DNA of 47,986 bases from Cyanobacteria bacterium RU_5_0 (GCA_012033255.1 JAAUSF010000029.1:1-47986); one strand, 5' to 3'. Counted from the first letter of the stretch, positions 34,201 through 42,092 are shown. The notes: a model not told the origin generated them from the letters alone. Made by a program: numbers and translations.

Positions 34201-34953
34201 ATGCATTTGGCGGATGACACTCCAATTCCACCTACTGATTCCACTCACCAGAAAGTCATCGGCTTGGCTCCCAACCAGCCAATTTATCGCATTCTAGTGG
34301 TTGAAGATCAATTAGCCAATCGTCTTCTAATGGTTCAATTTCTCACTGCATTGGGATTTGATGTTCGAGAAGCTGAAAATGGGCAGGAAGCCTTAGCGAT
34401 TTGGGAAACCTGGGAACCTCACCTCATCTGGATGGATATGCGAATGCCTGTGATGAATGGTTATGAAGCAACCCAATGGATCAGAGCATCTTTGAAAGGG
34501 CAGGCAACCGTGATTATTGCTCTGACAGCAAGTGCTTTTGAGGAACAAAAACAAACTGTTTTACAAGCTGGCTGTGATGACTTTGTGCGTAAACCTTTCG
34601 CGATCGAGGAACTTTTGGCAAAGATGAGCCAACATTTGGGAGTGAAATATGTTTATGCCCAACCGGATAAAATGATTGGTTTGAAGCAGAAGTGGCAGGA
34701 TATAGCGGCTTCTAAACAGGAAGAAATGAGTCCTTCCGATCGAAGAGAAATAATCCTCGCTCAATTAAAAAATATCTCACTTGAATGGTTAGAACAACTT
34801 CATCATGCAGCGGCTCAAGGGAGCGATTTGCTAATTCTCACTCTACTCGAACAAATTCCTGAAGATAACGCTATCCTGGCTACTGCCCTAACCGATCTCG
34901 CCTTAAATTTTCAATTTGACCAAATTATGGAATGGGTACAACTGACTCGATGA
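31279..34953 (+). CDS. Hybrid sensor histidine kinase (partial MHYT, PAS, GAF, PAS, GAF, HisKA, HATPase, REC)
   Basis: A 1224-residue multidomain sensor. Residues 1-66 resemble the first part of an MHYT membrane sensor. PAS follows to about 225, GAF 230-395, PAS 395-520, then a phytochrome-like GAF (525-720) with Cys649 in STCYLEFLEQFQ. HisKA has MSHELRTPLNAI (His near 746). The HATPase has LINLLSNAVKF, EDTGLGI and GQGTGLGLAI. The receiver (about 1003-1120) has WMDMRMPVMNG and KPF. A helical tail ends the protein. All catalytic boxes are intact, so it should autophosphorylate. A 57-bp palindromic insert lies in frame in the first PAS domain. It starts at ATG 31279 without a clear ribosome-binding site. 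Confidence 0.9.
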   Translation: MDGTYNPSLIVLSFAITIFTFYIALSIAGSGATLDQRWLWLLEGAVVMGVGNWLIHFVAILAFRFLKALQASEQWFQTWIRDRSIGVFSLKITAEIIISNPTAIGLLRLKEEAEIYLGSVLKVDFSCAKRTKNQPFQPVLKHVLVPGIRWQFWREDGTPFPTSERSVQQAIVQCQPIRSVAVGIEYPEHQQGQWLLANADPQFAEDDTVEQVICTFSNITEQKQAEVAKLHQMKLAALRADVGTALTEGDSLQDMLKQCAIALHQHLDAAFARIWTFDEATQCLELQASAGMYTHLDGAHSRVAIGQLKIGWIAQTRQPHITNQVVGDSRVNDQEWAKRECMVAFAGYPLTIRDRLLGVMAIFARQTLPQVTLSEMAAVASMIAVGIDRKQAEIALRQSEATNRALITAIPDLLLRIRRDGTYLGIIRSDRLAVHDPNNLTLGSNVHNALPPEQAQQRMNAIQHALQTGEMQVYEQRLIVNGQFQDEEVRIVVTGEDEVLAIIRDITQRKQTERALRQMAEREQAIAKIIQRMRQTLDIDTIFSATTEELRQILNCDRVVVYRFNPDWSGKFVSESVAEGWKELIQEVANQPELSKTLVSGADCTIQALDSTEMLIEDTYLQETQCGIYRQPGDYRCVTDIYQAGFSTCYLEFLEQFQVRAYVAVPIFCGSQLWGLLAAYQNSNPRQWQDAEIRIVTQSGTQLGVAVQQAELFAQTQQQAKALRVAKEAADAANRAKSEFLANMSHELRTPLNAILGFTQLMNYDDSLSLSHRQNIDIINRSGEHLLKLINDILEMSKIETGRTTLNENNFDLYHLLNNLEELFKLKANSKAINLSFERSSTVPQCVKTDESKLRQVLINLLSNAVKFTEDGSVTLRVSLVTDRSSHPENNRQATNDLESITLHFEVEDTGLGIAPDEVDNLFKAFGQTQTGLKTGQGTGLGLAISQKFVQLMGGEITVRSAIERGSLFAFNIPMHLADDTPIPPTDSTHQKVIGLAPNQPIYRILVVEDQLANRLLMVQFLTALGFDVREAENGQEALAIWETWEPHLIWMDMRMPVMNGYEATQWIRASLKGQATVIIALTASAFEEQKQTVLQAGCDDFVRKPFAIEELLAKMSQHLGVKYVYAQPDKMIGLKQKWQDIAASKQEEMSPSDRREIILAQLKNISLEWLEQLHHAAAQGSDLLILTLLEQIPEDNAILATALTDLALNFQFDQIMEWVQLTR
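31636..31700. mobile_element. In-frame palindromic insertion with 8-bp target duplication
   Basis: Two perfect 16-bp arms (31646-31661 and 31665-31680; TTGATTTTTCGTGCGC and its complement) are separated by GAA. The direct repeat GTTTTAAA flanks the insert at 31636-31643 and 31693-31700. The inserted length is 57 bp, exactly 19 codons, so the hybrid-kinase frame survives. Confidence 0.75.
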
Positions 34954-34977
34954 GATTAACAGTCTATTCCATAGAAA

Positions 34978-35052
34978 CAGTGCTGTTGTGAATTTTTATG
35001 AGCTAGCTCATAGAGACAATCATTTGGGTTTGTCACAGTAGAAACAGCACTG
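34978..35052. repeat. Nested inverted repeats between kinase and methyltransferase genes
   Basis: CAGTGCTGTT (34978-34987) pairs perfectly with AACAGCACTG (35043-35052). Between them lies the perfect 14-bp palindrome ATGAGCTAGCTCAT (34998-35011). The structure sits 15 bp before the methyltransferase start and could be an operator or an RNA hairpin. Confidence 0.6.
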
Positions 35053-35067
35053 AGTTCAAACTATCAT

Positions 35068-35850
35068 ATGACTGATCTCACCTTTAACATCGAGACTGCA
35101 CCTGGATATCAGGTATTAGCTACGGTCGGGAAAAAAATTCTACGTCCGGGTGGGCGATCGGCAACCAAACAGTTGTTTGAGTGGGCTGATTTCAAACCTG
35201 GCGAAACGGTTCTAGAACTCGCTTCTAGCTTTGGATATAGTGCGATCGCGCTTGCCAAAGCTTACAACGTTCGGGTGGTGGGCGTTGAAAAAAATCCAGA
35301 AAGCGTCGATCGTGCCCGTGCTAACATTGCTGCCGCAGGTTTAGCGAGTCAAGTTGAAATTATTCAAGGTAATATTTTTCATCTCGACCAGATTTCTGAA
35401 CAATTCGACTATGTTTTGGCTGAGGCAATCTTAACCATGCAATCTCCGGCTGGTAAAGCTGAAATTTTGTCAGGAGTGCGCGATCGTCTCAAACCTGGCG
35501 GCACATTCTTGTCTCATGAAGTGTCAGTCAAGAGTCGAGAAACCGAAATTCATCATGCTTTATCGCAAGTCATTCGAGTTAACGCAACGCCCTTGTCTGA
35601 AACAGATTGGCTCGCGGCTTGCGAAGCTGCGAGGTTGCCAGTTAAGCAGCATCAAACTAGAGCAATGGGACTGCTTAATGGGCGGCAACTGCTTCAAGAT
35701 GAAGGAGTAATAAACACCACTCGGATTGTCTGGAATATTCTAACGAATTCACAGATCCGTGAACGAGTTTTGGCAATGCGCCGTGTATTTCAGCAGTATC
35801 ATTCTGATCTACAATGCATCATTTTGGCTGCTCAGCGATCGGATAATTAA
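35068..35850 (+). CDS. Class I SAM-dependent methyltransferase
   Basis: A 260-residue soluble methyltransferase. The SAM-binding core is clear: motif I VLELASSFGYSAIALA (about 49-64), the acidic ribose-binding VVGVEKNPESVDRA, QGNIF, then FDYVLAEAIL and LKPGGTFLSHEV. The C-terminal part (about 175-255) is helical and probably shapes the substrate site. The substrate is unknown. It is followed after 12 bp by a cupin gene in the same direction, so the two are a likely operon acting on the same small molecule or stress. Confidence 0.82.
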   Translation: MTDLTFNIETAPGYQVLATVGKKILRPGGRSATKQLFEWADFKPGETVLELASSFGYSAIALAKAYNVRVVGVEKNPESVDRARANIAAAGLASQVEIIQGNIFHLDQISEQFDYVLAEAILTMQSPAGKAEILSGVRDRLKPGGTFLSHEVSVKSRETEIHHALSQVIRVNATPLSETDWLAACEAARLPVKQHQTRAMGLLNGRQLLQDEGVINTTRIVWNILTNSQIRERVLAMRRVFQQYHSDLQCIILAAQRSDN

Positions 35851-35862
35851 CTGGAGGAAGTC

Positions 35863-36210
35863 ATGGCTATCACGTTACTGTCATCGCAATCGTCTGCGAT
35901 ACAACTTCAAGACCATATTGAATATCCTGAAACCGGGATCGTGAGCAAACTATTGATCAAAGATCGAGTATGCCAATACACGCTGTTTTGCCTCGCTGCT
36001 GGAACTAAGCTTTCTGAACACATTGCCACTCGCAACGCCACAATTCATGTTCTCAACGGGAATGGAGTGTTAACGCTATTAGGACAGGATATTACTCTAG
36101 AGCCTAATGTCTTTGTGTTCATGCCTGCGAATGCTCCTCACGCGCTACAAGCACAGGAAAATTTAGCATTTCTAATCATCCTATCTGAAGCTCCATTAGC
36201 GTTAGGTTAG
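35863..36210 (+). CDS. Small cupin-domain protein
   Basis: A 115-residue single-domain cupin with a strong ribosome-binding site (GGAGGA, 4 bases before ATG). The beta-barrel motifs are seen as AAGTKLSEHIATRNATIHVLNG (first motif, His/Glu/His metal ligands only partly kept) and FVFMPANAPHALQAQENLAFLII (second motif, with the His). It may bind a metal or a small ligand. It is coupled to the preceding methyltransferase. Confidence 0.82.
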   Translation: MAITLLSSQSSAIQLQDHIEYPETGIVSKLLIKDRVCQYTLFCLAAGTKLSEHIATRNATIHVLNGNGVLTLLGQDITLEPNVFVFMPANAPHALQAQENLAFLIILSEAPLALG

Positions 36211-36215
36211 GACAT

Positions 36216-36258
36216 GGACATTTTTGTGGGGCGGCGGAGCCGCCCCACAAAAATGTCC
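36216..36258. repeat. Perfect 20-bp stem hairpin after the cupin gene
   Basis: GGACATTTTTGTGGGGCGGC (36216-36235) is perfectly complementary to 36239-36258 with a GGA loop. It could stop transcription of the methyltransferase-cupin pair. However, no T-run follows, and the length and perfection resemble a mobile hairpin. Confidence 0.75.
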
Positions 36259-36336
36259 TAACCAATATGACTATGGCTGTTCAATGATCTGTTTTAACGA
36301 CGAAACTCACACAACTTGTTGCAAAGGAGAAAAACT

Positions 36337-36372
36337 ATGCGTTTCAACAACGTTCGGATTCCTACAGGCTAA
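36337..36372 (+). CDS. Possible 11-residue leader peptide or gene remnant
   Basis: AAGGAG at 36324-36329, seven bases ahead of ATG 36337, precedes a very short frame, MRFNNVRIPTG, ending at TAA 36370-36372. The signal is unusually good for such a short frame. A MITE copy begins 40 bp later, so this may be the broken start of a gene. Confidence 0.3.
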   Translation: MRFNNVRIPTG

Positions 36373-36412
36373 GCTTGCCAACCAGTAATCGCGATCGCTT
36401 CCCATATTGTTC

Positions 36413-36632
36413 CACCTGTAAATTTTCTGTTGATGGATGGCGTGGGGTTGGGGCAATCCCTGTGTGGTTGCCCTGGTTTAGAGGTCAATCTCTGTGTGGT
36501 TGCCCTGGTCTAGAGGTCAATCCCGGCGTGGTTGCCCTAGATTTAGAGGGCAGCGTGGTTGCCCTAGATTAGAGGGCAGACCCATGGGTCTGCCCCGACC
36601 GATTGCAAAATCAACGAAAAATTTACAGGTGG
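36413..36632. mobile_element. MITE family B, copy 2
   Basis: A 220-bp element. Its ends are CACCTGTAAATTTTCTGTTG on the left and, inverted, CACCTGTAAATTTTTCGTTG on the right. The inside has four imperfect tandem units of GTGTGGTTGCCCTGGTTTAGAGG type and a GGGCAGACCCATGGGTCTGCCC hairpin. It is non-coding. No clear target duplication is visible. It ends 14 bp from the argZ stop codon. Confidence 0.72.
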
Positions 36633-36645
36633 ATACCGCTTACGG

Positions 36646-38769
36646 CTAGACAACCTGAGCGATCTGATAAGGACTAGTGAGTTTGCTCAACTGTTGGACT
36701 AACAGACTGAGGAATAATCCTACGTCTGTCACCACCCCGATCGACTCAATGGAACCCCGATCGCTCAGCTTCGTGACTACGGCAGGATTGATATCGACGC
36801 AGACCATCTTCACACCCGCCGGAGTCATGTTACCGACGCCGATCGAATGCAACATGGAGGAAAGCATCAGAATCAGGTCGGCTCCCTGGATGAGTTGGGC
36901 ATATTCTTGCTGAGCCGCGATTAAGTCCATCTTGGTATCAGGCAGAGGTCCATCATCACGAATGGAGCCTGCTAGAGAGAACGGCACATTGTTCTTAACG
37001 CACTCATAGAAGATGCCGCTCGTAAGAACGTCTTGCTCAACAGCATTGGCGATACTGCCACAGCGGCGGATCGAGTTGATCGCTTTCAGGTGGTGACGGT
37101 GTCCACCTCGGACGGAAACGCCACGTTTCATATCTACCCCAAGCGATGTTCCCATCAGGGCTTGTTCGATGTCGTGAACGGCGATCGCGTTTCCACCTAA
37201 CAATGCCTGGACATAGCCTTCGCGAATCAGACGAGACAAATGCTCAACGCCGCCAGTATGAACGACAACGGGACCCGCCACCACGACAACCTTGCCGCCC
37301 TGATCATGAATGCGACGCAAATCCCAAGCAATTTGTTCGACCACGAGTTCAACGCGACGTTCGCTAGAGACACCCGCCCCCATAAAGCTGAATTCTTTAT
37401 CGTTGCTAGTGCGCTGTTCGCGAGATTCAGTCTTCCGAACGGTGCGAATCCCTTCAACACCCACGACAACTCGATCGCCCTGCTGCAAATCACGGAGCAG
37501 TTTACATTCGGCAAACACACCTTCTGGAGTGCGAGAGACAACGATCGCCCCATCCATGCGCTGATTATGCACTCTCACCCATTCGCAGTTCACCCGAACT
37601 TCTGTGGGATAGATCGTAGATACATAGAAATCATCTGGCGCAACCCCATTGAGCATCACGACTTCCAGAGGATTATCGCAAATTTCTTGCGGTTGAGGGG
37701 CGGCTCCCAAATCAATCAGTTGCGACATGATTTTTTCCATCACGTCATGAGAAGGAGCCGTCACCCGGACTTCAGCTGTAGAGGTGCTTTGACGCTGTTC
37801 GCCCAACTGGAAATTCATCACCTGGAACGTACCGCCACCTTCCACAATCAGGTCGAGGGCGCGGTTGATCAACCCAGAATCGAGCAGGTGTCCTTCTAGT
37901 TGAATTGTGCGACTTTCGATCGCCACGACTGCATGATGAGCCGGTTGTAGGGGTTCTGTGACGCGCAACGTTAAACACTTAGCGGCACCACCTGCTTTCA
38001 TGAACTCAGTCAAAGGCGTTTCGATCAGTCGGAACCCTACTTCTTCTAACCGCGCTCTTAGATCATCACTGGCTTTATTCAGAACGATCGTGCGATCGAT
38101 GTTGACCGCATTGCAAGCGAAGTTAATTGCATCAGGTTCACTCACCGCAATTCGCTTAGCGTCAGGCACTCGCATTTCAACGAGGCGGTTAGAGTAAGCA
38201 TCGAAGGCTGGCGGATAATACATGAGATATCCGTTTGCCAACGGACAGAAGCACGTATCGAGGTGATAAAATCGCTCGTCCATCAGGCGCAGAGAGAGGA
38301 CTTCGATATCTAACCATTTCGCCAAAAATGGGTGAGAATCGAGTTCCGATCGGAAACCATAGCCTGCCCACAGCCAACGTCCTTCGCGATCGAATAGCGC
38401 ATCGCCCGCCCCTTCAAACGGTAAATCTTTGGGCAGTGTAAAAACCGTGAAGCCTTGCTCTTCAAACCAGTGTTGGAAGAAGGGTTCTTCACCCTGTCGC
38501 TCTTTATGGTAAAAACGGCTCAAAACAACCGTATTCTCTAATACCAGCCCAGCATTAGCCGTAAACACCATGTCGGGGACGCCAATCTGAGGAGTCACTA
38601 AATTCACGATCGCCTGATCTTTCAAAATATGGTGGAGCTTTTCCCATTGCTCGACAGCGCGATCGCGTGATGATTTGTGAACATTTCCCTCCATCCAAGG
38701 ATTAATTACATAATCCACATCATAGTGTTTGGGAGGGCACATTAAGAAACGAATGGAAGAAGCGCTCAT
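36646..38769 (-). CDS. argZ: Bifunctional arginine dihydrolase / ornithine cyclodeaminase
   Basis: A 707-residue cyanobacterial enzyme (ArgZ in Synechocystis, AgrE in Anabaena). The N-terminal guanidine-modifying domain turns arginine into ornithine, CO2 and ammonia; Asn72 (FTANAG) and Cys265 (GGAAKCLTLR) are the expected key residues. The middle links to a C-terminal domain (about 455-707) with nucleotide-binding segments KVVVVAGP, GGNAIAVHDIEQALMG and SSMLHSIGVGNM, of the ornithine cyclodeaminase type that makes proline. Length is normal. ATG 38767-38769 has AAGG eight bases upstream. It releases stored nitrogen. Confidence 0.93.
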   Translation of the reverse strand: MSASSIRFLMCPPKHYDVDYVINPWMEGNVHKSSRDRAVEQWEKLHHILKDQAIVNLVTPQIGVPDMVFTANAGLVLENTVVLSRFYHKERQGEEPFFQHWFEEQGFTVFTLPKDLPFEGAGDALFDREGRWLWAGYGFRSELDSHPFLAKWLDIEVLSLRLMDERFYHLDTCFCPLANGYLMYYPPAFDAYSNRLVEMRVPDAKRIAVSEPDAINFACNAVNIDRTIVLNKASDDLRARLEEVGFRLIETPLTEFMKAGGAAKCLTLRVTEPLQPAHHAVVAIESRTIQLEGHLLDSGLINRALDLIVEGGGTFQVMNFQLGEQRQSTSTAEVRVTAPSHDVMEKIMSQLIDLGAAPQPQEICDNPLEVVMLNGVAPDDFYVSTIYPTEVRVNCEWVRVHNQRMDGAIVVSRTPEGVFAECKLLRDLQQGDRVVVGVEGIRTVRKTESREQRTSNDKEFSFMGAGVSSERRVELVVEQIAWDLRRIHDQGGKVVVVAGPVVVHTGGVEHLSRLIREGYVQALLGGNAIAVHDIEQALMGTSLGVDMKRGVSVRGGHRHHLKAINSIRRCGSIANAVEQDVLTSGIFYECVKNNVPFSLAGSIRDDGPLPDTKMDLIAAQQEYAQLIQGADLILMLSSMLHSIGVGNMTPAGVKMVCVDINPAVVTKLSDRGSIESIGVVTDVGLFLSLLVQQLSKLTSPYQIAQVV

Positions 38770-39151
38770 ACATGAACCTTATGTTTAGAGTTGGATAGAT
38801 GCGTTAAAACGCAACATTTTGAGAACTAACGCCATGTGCAACATGTTGACATCTCTGGTAGGATGGGCGTCTCGCCTGTCCAGATCGGGGCAGCCAAGAT
38901 GCCTACCCCACAAGAGATCAAGACTTGTAGCCTTAAAGTTGCACAAAAGTTGCACATCGCGTGAACTAAGAAACTAAAACAGAGATTAAAGACAGCTTTA
39001 AAAGCAAATTTCAGTAGCCTTTGTCACGTTTGCAACGCATTTGTAACATAAGGACAGCAGAATTTTGGAAAGCCAAATATCTATTTTATTACGGAGGTGT
39101 ATTAGTTTTGGGGGTGTTAGTAACAGGTCTTAAGACTCGTAAAGGATAGGC
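38770..39151. other. Divergent control region of argZ and tab2
   Basis: This 382-bp region contains a palindromic dispersed repeat (38851-38918), a GCGTTAAAACGC inverted repeat (38801-38812) about 30 bp before argZ, and two direct copies of AAAGTTGCAC at 38935-38944 and 38946-38955. I found no GTA-N8-TAC NtcA site. Confidence 0.45.
38851..38918. repeat. Palindromic dispersed repeat (family A), copy 3
   Basis: ATCTCTGGTAGGATGGGCGT on the left mirrors AGATGCCTACCCCACAAGAGAT on the right. Same family as 4145-4204 and 30966-31027. Confidence 0.6.
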
Positions 39152-40018
39152 ATGAGTATAGCTAGCATGACGATCTGGGAAGCTGATTTTTATCGTCGTC
39201 CATTGCAGGATGCGTCTGGTCATCCTCTATGGGAATTGATTATTTGCGATTCAGGTAAAACATTCACTACCTTTGCTTTTTGTCCTCAGTCAGAGGCAAA
39301 TTCTGCCTGGATCACCACTCAACTGCAACGGCTTGCTAACGCGAAAGGGTTACCTGAACAAATTTATGTCTTCCGCCCCCAAGCCATTAGTTTGCTGCAA
39401 GTCGCTTGTCAGCCATTAGGCATCAAAGTGGAGGCAACTCGCCGTACTCCAGCCTTAAAGCAGGTGCTACAAGACCGATCGCTTCACTATCCAACCCTGC
39501 CTAACGCTGTCAATCAGCCTTATAACCCCGTAGAACTGGAGAAGCCACCTCCACTCCCCCTACCAGAAAACTTGTGGGGTGACCAATGGCGGTTTGCGGC
39601 GATCGCGGCATCTGATCTCGTCCCTGCTTTCCAAACTCGCCCGATCCCCATCCTGGAGATCCCCAACTTCCTCAACCCTATCCAGCTTGGGCTTCCCTCA
39701 ACGGCTTCTGTGCCTGGAATTGTGATTGACGGTGGACGGCGATCGATGCCATTAGCTCGATGGTTGCAACAGGTGAAACCGTTCGCTCTCACCTATTTTC
39801 CGGGTGATCCCGACGGCTTGATTTTAGAAGCAGGATTAGTCGATCGCTGGGTATTGACCACATTTGATGATCCAGACGTGATCGCGGCTGCCATAACCTT
39901 TAGAGAACGTCAGCAGACCGCGAAAGGATTACATTTTCTGCTAGTTCAACCTGATAACTCCGGCATGACCTATAGCGGGTTCTGGCTGTTGCAGTCTGAT
40001 TTAGGATTGAGTGTTTAG
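39152..40018 (+). CDS. Tab2/Atab2-family RNA-binding protein
   Basis: A 288-residue protein of the family that in algae and plants (Tab2/Atab2) promotes translation of photosystem I mRNA; cyanobacterial members are conserved but less studied. It starts with the typical TIWEADFYRRPL and PLWELIICD. Central FRPQAISLLQVAC and a Pro-rich stretch (about 115-135) follow. It ends with the family's WVLTTFDDPDV and YSGFWLLQ. AAGGA lies six bases before ATG 39152. No signal peptide, so it is cytoplasmic. Confidence 0.9.
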   Translation: MSIASMTIWEADFYRRPLQDASGHPLWELIICDSGKTFTTFAFCPQSEANSAWITTQLQRLANAKGLPEQIYVFRPQAISLLQVACQPLGIKVEATRRTPALKQVLQDRSLHYPTLPNAVNQPYNPVELEKPPPLPLPENLWGDQWRFAAIAASDLVPAFQTRPIPILEIPNFLNPIQLGLPSTASVPGIVIDGGRRSMPLARWLQQVKPFALTYFPGDPDGLILEAGLVDRWVLTTFDDPDVIAAAITFRERQQTAKGLHFLLVQPDNSGMTYSGFWLLQSDLGLSV

Positions 40019-40197
40019 CGTTGATTATTGTTCTGCCTCAATCCCTTTTGCTTTAACCACTTGTCCAGCCAAGCGGCATCAGGTTCAGCAAAGGGTGGAA
40101 AAGGAGCAAGGGTGTAGTCCAACTGCAAGTCATAACAGACTCCTTTTTCGATCGCCCCTCTTCCCGCTAGAATAGCTTGGCATTGCAACGGAGAGCA
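40015..40197 (-). pseudogene. Coding remnant resembling a DUF4058 C-terminus
   Basis: The minus strand holds an open frame ending at TAA 40015-40017, two bases inside the tab2 end. It would encode ...GVCYDLQLDYTLAPFPPF, then EPDAAWLDKWLKQKGLR. The pattern YDLxxDY...P.PP....DAAW.D..L looks like the C-terminal end of DUF4058 proteins. It has no start codon and its upstream part is missing, since mtnP begins at 40206. I read it as the remnant of a deleted gene. Confidence 0.4.
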
Positions 40198-40205
40198 TCA
40201 CAAGT

Positions 40206-41078
40206 ATGGATCAGGTCAAAATTGGCATCATTGGCGGTAGCGGACTCTACAAAATGGAGGCGCTGAAAGATATTGAGGAAGTGCAGATTCATACGCCCTT
40301 TGGTTCTCCTTCTGATGCGCTGATCCTGGGGACACTCGAAGGCACACGAGTCGCATTTTTGGCGCGGCATGGACGGAATCATTCCCTGATGCCCTCAGAG
40401 TTACCGTTTCGAGCAAACATCTATGCGATGAAGAGTCTAGGTGTAGAGTACTTGATTTCTGCATCGGCAGTCGGTTCCCTCAAAGAAGAGGTGAAGCCGC
40501 TTGATATGGTGGTACCGGATCAGTTGATCGATCGCACCAAAAACCGCATTTCCACTTTCTTTGGGGAAGGGATTGTGGGACATGTTGCCTTTGGCGATCC
40601 GATTTGCCGAAATCTGGCAAGGGTGTTGTCGGAGGCGATCGCTTCTCTCAATCTTGCCGATGTCACGCTGCATCAAGGTGGCACCTATGTCTGTATGGAA
40701 GGGCCAGCTTTTTCCACGAAGGCGGAGTCAAATCTCTATCGCAGTTGGGGGGCAAGCATCATCGGGATGACAAATCTACCGGAAGCGAAACTGGCACGAG
40801 AAGCAGAGATCGCTTACACAACACTGGCGCTAGTGACAGATTATGACTGTTGGCACCCGGATCACGATAGCGTCACCGTTGAAATGGTGATTGGCAATCT
40901 TCAGAAGAATGCGGTTAATGCTCAGCGAGTGATTCAGGAAGTGGTACAGCGCCTGATCGAGAATCCACCCGTCTCGGAGGCACACTCGGCATTGAAGTAT
41001 GCCATTATTACCCCGCTTGATAAAGCTCCTGCGACGACTAAGGAAAAGCTGAGTTTGCTATTGAAGAAGTACCTGTGA
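40206..41078 (+). CDS. mtnP: S-methyl-5'-thioadenosine phosphorylase
   Basis: A 290-residue purine-nucleoside-phosphorylase-type enzyme that splits methylthioadenosine with phosphate in methionine salvage and polyamine by-product recycling. It shows [11 protein letters not shown] (phosphate-binding Gly/Ser), [19 protein letters not shown], the substrate-binding [15 protein letters not shown], the [18 protein letters not shown] segment of MTA phosphorylases, and TDYDCWH. Length is standard. ATG 40206 is preceded by GGAGA. Confidence 0.96.
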   Translation: MDQVKIGIIGGSGLYKMEALKDIEEVQIHTPFGSPSDALILGTLEGTRVAFLARHGRNHSLMPSELPFRANIYAMKSLGVEYLISASAVGSLKEEVKPLDMVVPDQLIDRTKNRISTFFGEGIVGHVAFGDPICRNLARVLSEAIASLNLADVTLHQGGTYVCMEGPAFSTKAESNLYRSWGASIIGMTNLPEAKLAREAEIAYTTLALVTDYDCWHPDHDSVTVEMVIGNLQKNAVNAQRVIQEVVQRLIENPPVSEAHSALKYAIITPLDKAPATTKEKLSLLLKKYL

Positions 41079-41236
41079 ACCAAATCACAAGCAGGACGGA
41101 TGGCGATCACTGGAAATTTCGGTTGTGAGAGGGTTTTTCATTCCTAATTCAGGACAAGCGGCTACCATAAGAGAGACTGCAACTTATTGTGTTCTGGCAC
41201 CGTCAAAAGAATAGTCATCACACTCGGAGTGGGATT

Positions 41237-41800
41237 ATGAACCTACCAACTTCAATCCGTCGAGTATTATTCCTGACAATCGGCACTGGGTTGACTGTCG
41301 CTGCCTCCCTCTGGAGTGCGACTGCGATCGCAGCCGAACAAGTGGTGATGAAGTACCAGATTTTTGAGCGATCGGTATCTGTCGCAGATTTGACAACATT
41401 TGCTGAAACCGGAGAAGCGTCGTCGGAATTAGAGAACTACATGGAAGCTTCGGGGCAAGATCCAGAACTGATTCGGCGGATGCTGACACGAGAAGTTGAG
41501 ATTGGCGTAGTGCCGCTTGATCGGATGTTAAACAATGCGGTCGGTGATGTCATGCTCGATCAAGTCAGTGAGTTCGTCTATACGCCATCAGGTGCAGCCG
41601 ATCGAGAAGCCATGCGATCGGCACTGGTCTTGTCGGCTAGCGATGATGACCATGTCAGCCTAATTGAGATCATCCAAAAATACCCGACTCAACAGGTTTA
41701 TGTGGATGGAAACCGCATCAACGCCGCGTATCGCCAAATTGAAAATCTCAGAGAGAATGTTGGCGGTGTATTAGACACGTTAGAGTCGATCGGGTTTTAA
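41237..41800 (+). CDS. DUF1400-domain exported protein
   Basis: A 187-residue protein with a signal peptide (residues 1-33: Arg-Arg, hydrophobic core, ATAIAAE cleavage-like site). The mature part matches the DUF1400 domain found alone or before alpha/beta hydrolases in cyanobacteria: VVMKYQIFERSVSVADLTTFAETGE at its head, and a central MLTREVEIGVVPLDRMLN. No hydrolase domain follows, so this is a stand-alone DUF1400 protein of unknown role. I start it at ATG 41237, behind GGAGTGG, which gives a proper signal peptide, instead of 41189. Confidence 0.82.
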   Translation: MNLPTSIRRVLFLTIGTGLTVAASLWSATAIAAEQVVMKYQIFERSVSVADLTTFAETGEASSELENYMEASGQDPELIRRMLTREVEIGVVPLDRMLNNAVGDVMLDQVSEFVYTPSGAADREAMRSALVLSASDDDHVSLIEIIQKYPTQQVYVDGNRINAAYRQIENLRENVGGVLDTLESIGF

Positions 41801-41919
41801 GTTCGTTAGGTAACGCGATGTGAAATTTGCTCTCCTGAAAGAGGGATAAAAATGGCTGCGAGAGGCGATCGCAGCTATTAACATTTCATGCCTATCCCAC
41901 AAGAATTCTGAAAATTTGT

Positions 41920-42035
41920 TACCTGAAAATTTTTCGTTGATTTTGCGATCGGTCGGGGCAGACCCACGTGTCTGCCCTCTAATCCAGGGCAATCGGTCGG
42001 GGCAGACCCACGTGTCTGCCCTCTAATCCAGGGCA
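41920..42035. mobile_element. MITE family B, copy 3, truncated
   Basis: The left end, TTACCTGAAAATTTTTCGTTG, and the following TTTTGCGATC match the family. Two perfect 44-bp units follow (41948-41991, 41992-42035), each with a GGGCAGAC/GTCTGCCC hairpin. No right inverted repeat is found, so this copy has lost its end. Confidence 0.65.
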
Positions 42036-42050
42036 ATCACGCAGGAATTG

Positions 42051-42092
42051 CCCCCACAATCATGCCCCCACAATCATGCCCCCACAATCATG
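42051..42092. repeat. Three-copy 14-bp tandem repeat
   Basis: CCCCCACAATCATG is repeated three times without interruption, next to the truncated MITE copy. Confidence 0.9.

Noticed and set aside
37240-37899. 219-codon plus-strand open frame
   Set aside because: Antisense to argZ, without start signals or family features.
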